From positions 1,426,001-1,490,000 of the forward strand of contig JAQSEB010000091.1 of the NCBI GenBank assembly GCA_030063045.1: 64,000 bases of DNA, written 5' to 3'. Shown one piece after another: positions 35,001 through 47,453 of the stretch. Position 1 is the stretch's first letter; every line of letters starts with the position of its first letter. This stretch comes from Pratylenchus scribneri (taxonomy: Eukaryota > Nematoda > Chromadorea > Rhabditida > Pratylenchidae). A program made the position numbers and the translations under genes. Under the pieces are notes generated by a model. That model did not search any database, was not told the origin of the DNA, and saw nothing but the letters and a program-made list of their open reading frames with translations.

Positions 35001-38000
35001 CTAATAAGGCTCGTCAAAATCGATGAGATTGGTGGCGAGATGCTAATGTCCCTCGCTGGTTTTTGTTTTTTCACCTTACACATCATCCAAATTTGCTTTA
35101 ACAAATAAAATTTGACGGACATTTTTTGCCGGAAAGTCTTATATAAATCTTCAATATGGCATGATATGATTATAAGGATGTCAGATTCTTGATTAGCACC
35201 CTAAATTAACCATAGAAAGTGATTTTGTGGGGTCTATTATCCATAACAGAAGATTATCAAGAGCCGCGCAGCGAAAAAATTAACCAAAAATACCGCGCAG
35301 CGAAAAATTCTTAATGAAAATTTAAAAATCCTACAAAAATCTGCTAAAAATTTCCTTTCATATTGCATTTTCCTTGAAAAATCCAATAATATGGGGTGTA
35401 TGTTCACCCCCGTACCCCCGCGGGGGTGGAGGTTCGGGGGGCGGGAGTGATCGGGGGTGGACCTTCGGGAGTGGGACGGGGGTGAGACTCAAACCCCCGC
35501 GGGGGCCCCCGTCGGGAGTGACCCCCGCGGGGACGGGGGCGCAACCCTAGTTTCTCCTAAAACCAATAAATCCAATAAATCGAATCAATCGATAGATCCG
35601 TCAACGCGAATCATTTGATTATGATTTGGCGAAAGATAACAAATGCTAATTTTAGTTTTTATCCAAAAATGGTTTAGCCTTTGCGATTTAAAACCTCATT
35701 TAATTTTGGTTGGCCAATGGAAATTTATATATACCTTTCGAAATTAGATGCGTCTTAACGAGCTCTTTGTAGTGCAATTCTTTAAACCATTATAATTATT
35801 TCGTATTTGGGTTTAATGTATTTTTTCCGACGCATTATTTTCGATAAATTAGTATAATTTACTTTGCTGAATTTTAATTTAATCCCAAAAAACATCGAAA
35901 ATGGTACATTTGATTAAAATTGCAGGTTGCGAACGAAGCAGTTTCCCCTGTGAATTGTCCCAGTACGGTTGCTGTCCGGATGGGGTGACAGCAGCGCTGG
36001 GTCGAAATGGCACAGGCTGTGGGTCAAGTTGCTTGCTGACTCGATTCGGCTGTTGTCCGGACGGGGTGACTCAAGCAACCGGGGCCAACAACGAAGGCTG
36101 CGGATGCGAATATTCCCAGTATGGATGTTGTCCAAATGGAAAAGACTCGGCCAAAGGGCCTGGATTCTACGGTAGGTACTGGGAATGTTTTCCCCTTCAT
36201 AATTGGCTGATTTTCTCCCACAGGCTGCCCGGAAACATGTGCCCAAAGTAAATTCGGCTGTTGCCCAGATGGAAGCACAACGGCCCGTGGCCCAAACCGC
36301 GAAGGCTGTCCATGCCAATACACACGATGGGGATGCTGCGAAGATGGTGAAACGACGGCACTGGGCCCATTGGCCGAAGGTTGCAATGATTGCCGTTATG
36401 CAAAGTGAGGAAAGGGGCATTGCCTTGAGATTGAGGAAATCCTCATACCTATCCGTTTAATTTCTTGGAATGAAAATCGGATGGAATTTATTTTTTAGAT
36501 TTCAGAAATAATTTTGAAACCGGAAAATTTTTGGAATTAGTAGTTAAAAATAGAAAGGGTTACCTAGGGGCATTCTATCACTCACAGTTGTAGAAGTTTC
36601 AGGTAATTTATTTGAGTGAATTGGAAAGTGGAATAAAATAGTTTTTTGTGCTGAACATTTTTCACTTCAAAATTCAATAGATAAATACATAACTTTATTT
36701 TTAAGATATGGCTGTTGCCAAGATGGCGTTTCCAAGGCTATAGGACCAGATTTTGCCGGCTGTCCAACCACCACACAGGCACCCTACATTGTTGGCGGTA
36801 CCGTTTCCCCATCCAGCATTGGTCAGTTTTTTTTAATTCATTTTCCTCATATTTTCCTCTTATATTTTCAAATGCTATATTTTTGTAGTTGCCTGTTCAC
36901 AACCCCAAGATCAGGGGCAAGTGTGTGCACCCGGCTACAAGCTAGCATGGTTCTACGACATGGCTGAAGGCCGTTGTTCCCAATTTTGGTATGGTGGATG
37001 CGCTGGCAATGAGGTAATTTATTTTATTTATAGAAAAATGTTAGGGGATGTGGGAAATGTGAATAGGTATACATCTTTGAGATTCAAATGGACTACTGTT
37101 TAATTAACCTAATTTAGTAGCATAACCCTATTGATATTGATAACACTTAAAAATTCCCAAAACACATCAATTCTCGGTATAATAAAATGTAGAAATTTTC
37201 AAAGCTTTTAGCTTTCCGAGATGAAAAACAAAATAAATAAACTCTTCTAAATGAAATATAAACTTTCCAAAAAGAAAGACAAATAAATAAACTTTCCAGA
37301 ATGAAACACAAATAAATAAACTTTCCGGAATGAAACACAAATAAATAAACTTTCCGGAATGAAACACAAATAAATAAACTTTCCGGAATGAAACACAAAT
37401 AAATAAACTTTCCGGAATGAAACACAAATAAATAAACTTTCCGGAATGAAACACAAATAAATAAACTTTCCGGAATGAAACACAAATAAATAAACTTTCC
37501 GGAATGAAGCACAAATTAAATAAACTTTCCGGAATGAAACACAAATAAATAAACTTTCCGGAATGAAACACAAATAAATTAATAATTAACAAAAAATAAA
37601 TTCTACAATATTTGGTAGAGGATTCAAATTTATTAGATTCAATAATCAAAGTATCAAAGAAAGAATTATTACTTTTTTTTCTATTCAATTTGCCCTTTAT
37701 ATTACAGAATCGCTTTGGCAGCAAGGAACAATGCGAGCAAATTTGTGTGGAGCCCCCGGGCATTGGCCGATGCTATTTGCCAAAAGTTGAAGGCCCTCAA
37801 CGATGTAATCAGCTGGCAGCCCGCTATTTCTACGATTATGTCACAAAACAATGTACCGCATTTTGGCATCGTGGATGTTTGGGAAATGCAAACAATTTTG
37901 CGAGTTGGGAAGAATGCCAGGTAAATTTACAGAAAGAATACTTGTTGGAAAAATAATCTACTAGCAAAAGGAATTCAATGACAGAAGATTTTACCCTTCG

Positions 38001-41000
38001 GGAAAATCAAAAATGGTGCCAGAATAGCTCTAATTATAAGAGAGTCAAGACTTTCGACAAAAAATACAGGCTTAAACACTTGAAAATGGTAACATTTAGA
38101 TAAAATTTGCCACAGAAATGGCTTAAGCATTATAAAAAAAATTGGATTAAATTAAAAGCGAACAATGGAATAAATTTCAATTAATTTCCCGAATGTTTTT
38201 TGTACAGAATTTCTGCACTCAAGCTGATGCCTCCCAAGTGCGTCCAAATGTTGTGCCATATCGAGGACCACCAATCCCATCAGCCCCATATTCCATGCCA
38301 ATTCCACAACAACCTCCACCCCAAAGAACTGTGGACATTTTGAGTGGACCGGAGGAAGGTAGGCACTATCCTAGATGGCTGCGCAATCCAATATGATGGA
38401 AGGCAATATTTGACTGAATTTAAAGCTAATGGCCTAAGATTTGTAGTATGCCACTGAATTCACTGGGTTTAGCGATAATTTATTTGACTAATAAAGTCAC
38501 ATAGGCCAAAATAATCCGAATCTAATTATATCTAAATTTATGGAAACTTTCTTCCATTTTTGTTAATAATTTTCCAGTAAATGCCAATTATAATTGATTT
38601 CTTTCATCAAAATGTTCCTCAAATCCAGTGGAATTTAATTAAACGAATCTTAGACCAAATGTTTTTAAAACAGTCGAGAATTTTGCCTTCCATATCGGAT
38701 TGCCTACATAAAAATTAAAGAAATTTATTGTCGTGATTTTTGTTTTAAATTTGTTCTCTTAAATTAATGAGTGTTTTGCTGTGAGTTGGAAAAATTTTTA
38801 AGGAGCATTTTCGCAACCAATTGTCCGCCAACCACCGCCGCCCAAAAAAGTCGATGTTGCCCCATTTGAGGAGGATGACCCATGCCGAATGACCGTGGAC
38901 AGTGGCAATTGCCAGAATTATCAGGTACCTAATGAAAATGGGCTATTACGGTTCTCTAATCAACTTCAGAATTTCTCCTATTTCCCCCAAGATATAAGAT
39001 TCTGATCCCCAAAATAGTATTTTTCTGTTAAAATAAAATCAAAGGCAAAATCATTGTTGGCTTCTTCGTAATTCTTTCATATTCACCCCTCCTCTCATAT
39101 GGCATATCCTGCCTAAAAACTCATAATCCTTAAGTTACTTTACTAATAAATCATTAAATTAGGAATTTTATATAATTCTTTTATCTAATGAAAATACGAA
39201 TGAATAACTCTCACAGGATCATTGGTACTTCGATCCATTCACTGGCTCATGCCATCGCTTCATCTACAGTGGCTGTGGGGGCAATCGGAACCGATTCGGC
39301 AGTGAGCCAGAATGCGTCCTTCGATGCGCGCATTTGGCCAAACCCGGCTTCCTGGGCCATAAATTTACCCATCCCCCACCTCCGGTTCAACCTCAACAAC
39401 AAAAACAACCCCAATCGGCGAGTAAAAAGGCATTCAGTGAGTTTATTTTTGTTGTTTTTTTTGATGTGTTTTGTTGTGAATTTTATTTTGAAAACTATCC
39501 TTCTCAAACTATTAAAAAATTAAAACAAAATTAAAATTTCATTTTAATATTAAATTTTAATTAAATTTTTCCAATTTTTTCAGTGAAAACGCGGGAAGTG
39601 TGCAATCTGCGTCCGGACATTGGTAAATGTGAAGGCCATTTCGAGAGCTGGTCAGTCACATTCATTTCCCATACACCTATTTGGCTATATCACAAATTTA
39701 GGTACTATGAAGTGGCCACCGGCCAATGTGAACGTTTCACCTATTCCGGATGCGGGGGAAATTCGAATCGATTCAACACACAAGAGGATTGCCAGGTGGG
39801 TGATAAAAAATTATTAAAATCATCTAAAATTATTAGCCGAAAAATGTACATTTTTCGCCCGCAATTTTTTTTGATAATGTCAGTGCCAATAATGCCTAAT
39901 AAGAGGGCCTTTCCACTTTTTCCTACTGTACCTACTTTTTGCCACCCACTTTTTAGCTAATCATCAATCAAATATTGCCCCTAGCCTCCTTTTTAAATCA
40001 ATCTTTTCTATCCAAAATGTTAATTTTTTCGAAATTCTGTCTTCTATTATCACATTTTCCCCCACAAAAAAGATAAATAATAATTTAATTCTATTTTTTG
40101 GGCCACTAGCATAGGCCCCCCCCCTCGGCAAAAGTCCGGTGCGAGAGTTTAGGCCCACTTTCGCCCGAACCATATTAGTCAAGGATAATAACTAATAATA
40201 GTTAATTTAAATTTTTCAAACATGAAAGCATTGATTTATTATTAGAAAAATTTTCAAAAAACAATAAATCCTTATCATCTCTTTAATTTTATAGTCCCTG
40301 TGCCTTCGTCGTCTCGACTATGCTCCACCGCCTCCTCCAGCAATGCGCGTTGGCGGCATTTCCTCGGGAGTTTCGGCATTTGCCCCTCAAGCGATGGAGG
40401 CGAACAATTCCCCACTGATTGGCGACATGTCCCAAGTGCATTTGGCCACCGTTTGTGAAGCACCGAAGGACACCGGCTCATGCAAACAATTTGCCACAAA
40501 ATGGTTCTACAATAAGCAAGATGGCACATGCAATCGATTCCACTATGGAGGTACGTGGACAAAAAAAAAACATAAATGTTTGGAAAACAAAAACACAAAA
40601 TGTTTTGGACAAACAAAAACAAAAATGTTTGGAGAACAGAAATTTAGAAAAAAATAAAATGTACACAAAATGTTTGGGTAAGCACAAAAATACAATTTTC
40701 CTTTTTTTTTTATTTCAAATTTAAAATATATTTCAAATTTGCATTTGCAGGTTGCGAAGGCAATGCCAATCGATTTGACACGGAGCAGGAATGCAAAAAT
40801 ACTTGCGGGGAATACCGAGGTAAATCGCCCATAAAATTGGGTACTTCTTATTCTTAATTATCTGTACTCAGTTTTTGAAAAAATGAAGGGTCTTGGGTGA
40901 TTACGGTTAGGGTTAGCCGATATGTGAGATTCAGTGTTGCAAAAAACGTCCTCGTCTTCGTCCGTCCTCTCGTCTCGTCCTCGTCTCGTCCCTAGTAAAG

Positions 41001-44000
41001 ACGGACGAGAGGACGGACGAGAGACATTGAAAAAAATAGGGACGGACGAGTGGACGGACGAGGAACATTGAAAAAAAATAGGGACGGACGAGTGGACGGA
41101 CGAGAGAAAAAGAAAGAAAAGACGAAAGAATAAGAGAAAAATACAAAGGCAAAAGAAGGTCAATAATAGCGAAAAGGGCATAAAATACATTTATAGAAAC
41201 GAAGAGAGACATAAAAAATCTTCTAGAAGCGAAGTAAGACACAAAATATAACTTCCAGAAACGAAGTAGGTCACTAAAAATTAGGGAAAGACAAGAAAGG
41301 ACGGACGGAATGGACGGACGAATAAAAAATTGAAAAAGAAGGGACGGACGAGAGGACGGACGAGAGAAAAATGAAAAAAGAAGAGACGGACGAGAGGACG
41401 GACGAGGGAACAGTAAAAAAATAAGGACGGACGAGAGGACGGACGAGGTCACATAGAAAAAAATAAGGACGGACGAGTGGACGGACGAGGAACATTGAAA
41501 AAAATAGGGACGGACGAGTGGACGGACGTTTCGAATTTTTTACAACACTGGTGAGATTGATAACCTATCCCCTAAAGATCCTAATCTTATACCAGAAGAT
41601 TCATGAGGTTCACCTGTATCTTTCCCCAGTTGACTTAAAAAATCTGAGTACATATAATCAAGAAGTACCGAAAATTGTGTAACATATTTAAATATTTTTA
41701 ATTACTTCAGATGCTTGCCAATTGCCAAAAGTGGCCGGTCCATGTGTTGGCAAAACGGAGCGTTTCTATTTTGATATGTTGGCACGGCAATGCCTTCCAT
41801 TCCAATACGGTGGATGCCTTGGGTAAGTCTCACATCAGTGGAAAGGGAACAAATTTTTGGGGCTTAGGATATACCCAAAGGGCAATTTTAATAATTTTTA
41901 TTTCCCTTACAGTAATAACAACAATTTCCGCTCGATGGAGGATTGCAAGGCACGATGTCAAAGTTCGTAAAAAATAATATTTGTTGTTGGTATTTTGGAT
42001 TGGAAGCGGCGGCGACGATGGTCGATTTTTCTTTTTTTATTAAAAATATCCAACCAAATTTTGAGAAATCCTCAAACAATAAATTTTTTGTCCACTGCCC
42101 CTCCCACATTCATATATTTTTCATTTTTCAATGAAATAATTTACCAAAAGTGCAAATTTTATCCAATTTACACAACACAATTTTATCTATTTTTTTTATT
42201 ATTTCGTCCAGAATATTTTCCCACATATTATTTTGTTATCCATCCCCCAAAATCCTATTAATGAAAAAAAAGTCAATCGGATAAATATTTTTTTAAAATC
42301 TTTTAATAAATTTTAATGAGTCAATTCTCAATTTATGATGGAAGAAGTAGCCAAAAGTCTGAAAAAGAGGTGATTGGATGAATTTAATTTAAAGTGTATC
42401 ATTCTTTTGCCTTTGGCATTAAAAGGATTAGTTCTTTTGTTGTTTTGTGTGATTTGTTTTTGTTTGTAATCTTTTTTGCTTATTTAAAGCTTTCCCCCCT
42501 TCAAAAAATTTAACACCCAATTTTGTTTGCCGCTTCCAATCCAAAAAAACCAATTAATTGTGCCTTTTGTGCTGCTAATCATTTTCTTGTTTTTTGTTGC
42601 AGTTTTTAACAATCAAAATGACATTGATGAATCCAACATCGGTGTCCGATTGCCTCGAACGGCAGCCATCGAAAATGCTGAAGAAAATTTTGAAGAGGAG
42701 ACAAGCGGCAACGCATTTAAGCAGCGGAAAATAATTGGACCAGAAATTGGGGAACAACAAAATTTGGGAATTGAGGAAATAGAGGAGGATGAGGCCATGG
42801 AAATGGAAATGGAGGTGCCCAGGGATGGACTACTCTATGGCCAATTGCCAGGTGGCAAAAAAATAAAGCTTAAAATGGATGGAAAAGAAAATAAATAAAC
42901 TTTCCGGAATGAAACACAAATAAATAAACTTCAAAATAAATAAACTTTCCGGAATGAAATACAAATAAATAAACTAAATAAACTTTCCGGAATGATATAC
43001 AAATAAATAAACTTTCCGGAATGAAACACAAATAAATAAACTTTCCGGAATGAAATACAAATAAATAAACTTTCCGGAATGAAATACAAATAAATAAACT
43101 TTCCGGAATGAAATACAAATAAATAAACTTTCCGGAATGAAACACAAATAAATAAACTTTCCGGAATGAAACACAAAATAAATAAACTTTTCGGAATGAA
43201 ACACAAATAAATAAACTTTCCGGAATGAAACACAAATAAATAAACTTTCCGGAATGAAACACAAATAAATAAACTTTCCGGAATGAAATACAAATAAATA
43301 AACTTTCCGGAATGAAACACAAATAAATAAACTTTCCGGAATGAAATACAAATAAATAAATTTTCCGGAATGAAATACAAATAAATAAACTTTCCGGAAT
43401 GAAACACAAATAAATAAACTTTCCGGAATGAAATACAAATAAATAAACTTTCCGGAATGAAATACAAATAAATAAACTTTCCGGAATGAAATACAAATAA
43501 ATAAACTTTCCGGAATGAAATACAAATAAATAAACTTTCCGGAATGAAACACAAAATAAATAAACTTTTCGGAATGAAACACAAATAAATAAACTTTCCG
43601 GAATGAAACACAAATAAATAAACTTTCCGGAATGAAACACAAATAAATAAACTTTCCGGAATGATATACAAATAAATAAACTTTCCGGAATGAAACACAA
43701 ATAAATAAACTTTCCGGAATGAAATACAAATAAATAAACTTTCCGGAATGAAATACAAATAAATAAACTTTCCGGAATGAAATACAAATAAATAAACTTT
43801 CCGGAATGAAATACAAATAAATAAACTTTCCGGAATGAAACACAAAATAAATAAACTTTTCGGAATGAAACACAAATAAATAAACTTTCCGGAATGAAAC
43901 ACAAATAAATAAACTTTCCGGAATGAAATACAAATAAATAAACTTTCCGGAATGAAACACAAATAAATAAACTTTCCGGAATGAAATACAAATAAATAAA

Positions 44001-46707
44001 CTTTCCGGAATGAAATACAAATAAATAAACTTTCCGGAATGAAACACAAATAAATAAACTTTCCGGAATGAAATACAAATAAATAAACTTTCCGGAATGA
44101 AACACAAATAAATAAACTTTCCGGAATGAAATACAAATAAATAAACTTTCCGGAATGAAATACAAATAAATAAACTTTCCGGAATGAAACACAAATAAAT
44201 AAACTTTCCGGAATGAAACACAAATAAATAAACTTTCCGGAATGAAATACAAATAAATAAACTTTCCGGAATGAAATACAAATAAATAAACTTTCCGGAA
44301 TGAAACACAAAATAAATAAACTTTTCGGAATGAAACACAAATAAATAAACTTTCCGGAACAGCCGGAATGAAACACAAAATAAATAAACTTTCCGGAACA
44401 ACCGAAATGAAACACAAATAAATAAACTTTCCGGAACAACCGAAATGAAACACAAATAAATAAACTTTCCGGAATGAAACACAAATTAAATAAACTTTCC
44501 GGAACAACCCCAAATAAATAAAGGGAAATATTTGCAAAATTAATTATTATCCATCAAATTTATACCAAAAGAATTGTGCACATTGCCGGAGCAACGTGGC
44601 ATGTGCTTTGGGGAAATGTTACGATTCCGATTCGAGCCGGAATCGGGCGATTGTGTTGGCTTCTTCTTCAGTGGATGCGGCCAAAATGCGAACAATTTTC
44701 TCTCATACGAATCATGTGCCCGGGCATGTGGCCCATGGAAAAGTCAGGTACAGTATTAATTTTCAAAATTGTTGTTAAAATAGTCTTTTAATTTGACTAC
44801 AAAAACACCGAATATCTCAGAAACTTTTATATTAAATAATCAGCTAGGCCACAAACTAACAAAGACTCCTTTTATATTTAAAACCTAACTCAAAACATTT
44901 TATTTTGGCCCATAAAAGAGGGAGAGAAAACTTTCACCTTTGATTCATTCTATACTATATTTTTCACTCACATTTTCCGTTAGGCAATTTGTGAACTGCG
45001 CCCCGACAGTGGGAATGGAAGCCGTGAATGCGGTGGAGGGCCTTTGAATTTGGCAACACGTCCGGCCGTCCCGAAATGGTATTTTGATGTGAACACCGGC
45101 AAATGCGCAATGTTCATGTGGGCTGGCTGTGGCGGAAATGGAAACCGGTTTCAAAGGTGAAAATTGAGAAATTAATTAAAATTTTATATTTAAATTATAG
45201 CAAATCAGAATGCGAGAATTTGTGCCAACGTGAAATCCAACTGCGGCATTATTCTCCACAACAAGTGTGCGAAATGCCATTGGACGCAGGACCATGCGAA
45301 GATTTTGTGACAATGTGGTATTTTGATGGACACGGACAGAGGGAATGCCGAAGGCAAGTTCAAATTTCCACCATTCGTATAAAAATATTCTCTGGGAATT
45401 AAATGGCTTAAATATTATCCATTCGAAATAGGACACCTGTTTTGGTTTTAGCCTAATATTTCTTCGAGTTAATAGCGAATTCAGAAAAGAGTTTTACCAT
45501 TTTTAAAGTATGTATCATTATTTATAAAATTACTAATTTTTTGACCAAAAGATGAATTTTCTCCAGAAAACAAGGATTGTTCACTATATTTTTATTTTTA
45601 CCTTTTCAATATAGGATTTTATATAGCTAATTTATTGAGAAATATTAGACCATTTGTTATGAGTTATGAATGACCTATAGCATATAGCTAGCCTTATTGG
45701 AATGACTATTATTCTCTTCTGTAAAAATGTAGCCAAAGTGCATCGATTGTAATTATATGGGTTTCGATTTTGAGTGTTTTTCACTTTCCAATGCTCCATT
45801 TCCATCCAATTTACGTTCAATAACTATCTCAATTTCTCGTAAATTCAGATTCACTTTTGGCGGCTGTCGTGGCAATCCAAACCGATTTGTTTCAAAAGAG
45901 GATTGTGAGGCCCAATGCCCCCAAAATCCACAAATCCAACGCTATAATATCCCCTCTTCATCAATAATTGCCTCCTCTCCCATCATTCATCATCCGGCCA
46001 CTGTCCCATCCCCAAATTCAATGCCAAATACAATTTTACGCCGTCGGCCTCGGATTTTTGCTTTTCCCATTGGCACTTTGTTGGTTGGCGCCAGCAATTT
46101 GACGTTGAAATGTGCGGTTGATGTACAAAATGATGGTGCTGGAGGCAATTTCAGCTGGTATCGAAACAATCGGGAATTGACGCTGATGGATGGAGAGGAA
46201 AATGGCAGTGCCGAAAATATTCAAGAACAGGTAAATAATTGGGATTGGGCCAATTATTATGGGAAAGGCCTAAAAATTAGGGTGGGAGAGAATCTGGGTA
46301 TTCAATGGAGCTTTGATCATTCTAATGAGTTGATTAGCCTTTTGGCAAACTCAAATTTTCCTTTCCTTCCTAGCAGATTTCCACCTCCAATGGACATCAA
46401 ATTGTTGGCCAAATTCGTTTCATCCGTGCTGGTGCGGAGGCCAGCGGTTGGTATGCTTGTGCCTACGGACAGTCGCACATTTCCGAACCAATTCAAGTGA
46501 AAATTGTGCAAGGTAGAGTAAAAATTGACAGAAAATTCAATATTTAAAACTTTTTCAGATACGGCACAAATGGCTACATGTACGGAGGATCGAGGCCCGC
46601 CCGAAGTTTGCCAAAATGTCCACCGATTTGGCCTCTGTTCCACACTTCGCTACGGACAATTTTGTTGTTGGACGTGTCGTCGACAGACAACCGACGCAAC
46701 TGACTGA
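26096..46707 (+). CDS. mig-6: Papilin (MIG-6-type extracellular matrix proteoglycan-like protein)
   Basis: A 36-exon model, 2095 aa, in frame throughout. Order: signal peptide ([18 protein letters not shown]) and a propeptide with RAKR (exon 26096-26396); TSP1-1 ([15 protein letters not shown]); ADAMTS Cys-rich and spacer (exons 26905-27086, 27602-27779, 27860-28033, 28184-28304); further TSP1 repeats (28401-28585, 28635-28767, 29796-30028, 30078-30158, 30213-30301, 30760-31026, 31586-31832), one degenerate; eleven repeats of the form C..s.fGCC.Dg...a.Gp...GC (32324-32484, 33942-34173, 35926-36171, 36224-36404, 36706-36821) around an acidic exon 32936-33199; nine Kunitz domains from 36889 on; an Ig domain (45849-46230, 46377-46512; C...W...YAC); PLAC domain (46559-46707). 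Remaining exons: 37708-37920, 38208-38358, 38803-38924, 39217-39436, 39584-39650, 39702-39795, 40295-40550, 40751-40819, 41711-41822, 41913-41962, 42603-42851, 44572-44747, 44984-45156, 45201-45353. In C. elegans this protein guides cell migration in basement membrane. The exon 41962 donor (GTTCGT) is weak and was chosen to keep frame. Confidence 0.93.
26590..26684. mobile_element. Short inverted-repeat element in papilin intron 1
   Basis: TACCGT...TTATTAGAA on the left pairs with TTCTAATAGACGGTA on the right, across 95 bp. The flanks are compatible with a TA target site. Small, non-coding. Confidence 0.45.
28812..29692. repeat. 29-bp satellite array in papilin intron 7
   Basis: About 29 units of ATAAATAAACTTTCCGGAAT + GAAACACAA, with CCAGAATG and CCGGAATG variants in blocks. 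Each unit contains AATAAA in the sense direction of papilin and the palindrome TTCCGGAA. The minus strand is stop-free in all three frames, which yields false long frames. Confidence 0.97.
31027..31585 (+). other. GC-AG intron of papilin
   Basis: The donor reads AAG|GCAAGT and the acceptor ATTTAG. Joining 31026 to 31586 keeps the frame (GETK then RVDESMCGG) and completes a TSP1 repeat. No GT donor nearby gives an open frame. Confidence 0.8.
34345..35549. mobile_element. Non-autonomous hAT-like element in papilin intron 15, 8-bp TSD
   Basis: A 1205-bp element with ends TAGGGTTGCGCTCCCG / CGGGGGCGCAACCCTA and exact duplication GTTTCTCC (34337-34344, 35550-35557). GC-rich minisatellite ends; inside are CCGCGCAGCGAAAAATT repeats and a nested palindromic element. 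Same family as 24290-24789. Confidence 0.9.
34672..35045. mobile_element. Palindromic element nested inside the hAT-like element
   Basis: Similar in plan and sequence to 15956-16330: GTGCATTTAATAGCCCTAAG on the left and a partner form GGGACTATTAAATATACTTT on the right, with AGGCTCGTCAAAATCG near the end as in the NDUFS3 intron copy (GGGGCTCGTCAAAATCG). Arms are more decayed here. Confidence 0.75.
37228..37581. repeat. 29-bp satellite array in papilin intron 19
   Basis: About 11 units of the same satellite, mostly the CCGGAATG variant, in the same orientation. It decays at its left edge (37228-37300). Confidence 0.95.
40932..41550. mobile_element. Non-autonomous hAT-like element in papilin intron 27, 8-bp TSD
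   Basis: Ends CAGTGTTGCAAAAAACGTCC and GACGTTTCGAATTTTTTACA + ACACTG; exact 8-bp duplication GTGAGATT (40924-40931, 41551-41558). The inside is largely a minisatellite of GGACGGACGAGAGGACGGAC type with short unique spacers. No coding sequence. Confidence 0.9.
42852..42898 (+). promoter_or_regulatory. Possible alternative terminal exon end of papilin (short isoform)
   Basis: If the donor at 42852 is not used, exon 30 stays open for 16 codons past it ([14 protein letters not shown]) and stops at TAA 42896-42898, exactly where the AATAAA-bearing satellite begins. This would give a shorter protein lacking the last three Kunitz domains, Ig and PLAC. C. elegans mig-6 also makes long and short forms with different Kunitz numbers. 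Prediction only. Confidence 0.35.
42889..44525. repeat. 29-bp satellite array in papilin intron 30
   Basis: About 55 units, alternating GAAACACAA and GAAATACAA variants in a higher-order pattern. An expanded unit CACAAAATAAATAAACTTTT recurs near 43172, 43551, 43848 and 44308. Units near 44360-44500 are interrupted by GGAACAACCG. It is nearly the whole intron. Confidence 0.97.
45354..45848 (+). other. Second GC-AG intron of papilin
   Basis: Donor CGAAG|GCAAGT, acceptor AAATTCAG. The join at 45353/45849 restores a Kunitz domain (ECRR then [13 protein letters not shown]) and the frame. Confidence 0.8.
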
Positions 46708-47453
46708 ATAATTTTCATTTATTTGCCATTTTTTGCCAATAATCTCCCCTTTTTCTACTTCAATCCAATTTCTTTAATTAATTAATTTTTGATATAACAT
46801 ATAACCGATTTTAATTTATAACTTGATTTCATTAATTTTTGATGTTAAATTTGGCAAAACACTTAAACAATTTATTCTCACTGATAAACTTTTTTGAATA
46901 ATTAAAATTTTTGTATTAAGATGCAAATTAATCAAGTTTATTTTATAAACAATTTTTTGGGCTATCAAAATCAAATGAGCTCAAAAGCAATTTATACGGC
47001 TTAAAAAGCGATGCTAATTGCTAAGAGCTAAGCTTTTACTACTGTACAAAAAATTGGAAAAATTTATCGAAACGAAAACATTATATTTTATTTTCTCTAT
47101 AGTTAATTGAATAAAAATTAGAAATCAGAGATGCAGAGAAAATAAAATAACAAATGCTTCTTAAACCCTAAACCCTAAATCGAAACCGAAATGCGGATAT
47201 TTGATTGTAGATTTCAGATTACTGATTTAAGGTTTTATTAACGTTTATTAGGCTTAATTAGGTTTTTATAATGACATTTGAAATTTCTAATTATAAATTT
47301 CTATTGTGTGTGTCAATCCTGCAAAACTAGCATATTTGATTTGCCATCCATCCAATAACCAATAAAACATCGCAACATTTAGTTTAGAGAACACCCAACA
47401 TACCTTCATTTTTGAATGCTTTAACTAAAAACAACTTAAATTTAGATAAAAAT
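46708..47453. other. Spacer with telomere-like triplet
   Basis: AT-rich; no gene. CTTAAACCCTAAACCCTAAA at about 47160 looks like a short telomere-like run but has only two to three units. Confidence 0.4.

Noticed and set aside
37147..37763. Frames of 108-198 aa on the minus strand
   Set aside because: Same satellite in papilin intron 19, extended into unique AT-rich DNA.
40858..41495. Ser/Arg/Pro-rich minus-strand frames (SSVLSSV repeats)
   Set aside because: Translation of the GGACGGACGAG minisatellite inside a hAT-like element.
42889..44525. CRISPR-like array
   Set aside because: Units abut with no unique spacers, and the host is a eukaryote. This is a satellite.
42870..44537. Frames of 502-555 aa on the minus strand
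   Set aside because: Same satellite artefact in papilin intron 30; all three frames are open for the same reason.
47160..47180. Interstitial telomere repeat
   Set aside because: Only two to three AAACCCT units, and the usual nematode telomere is TTAGGC.
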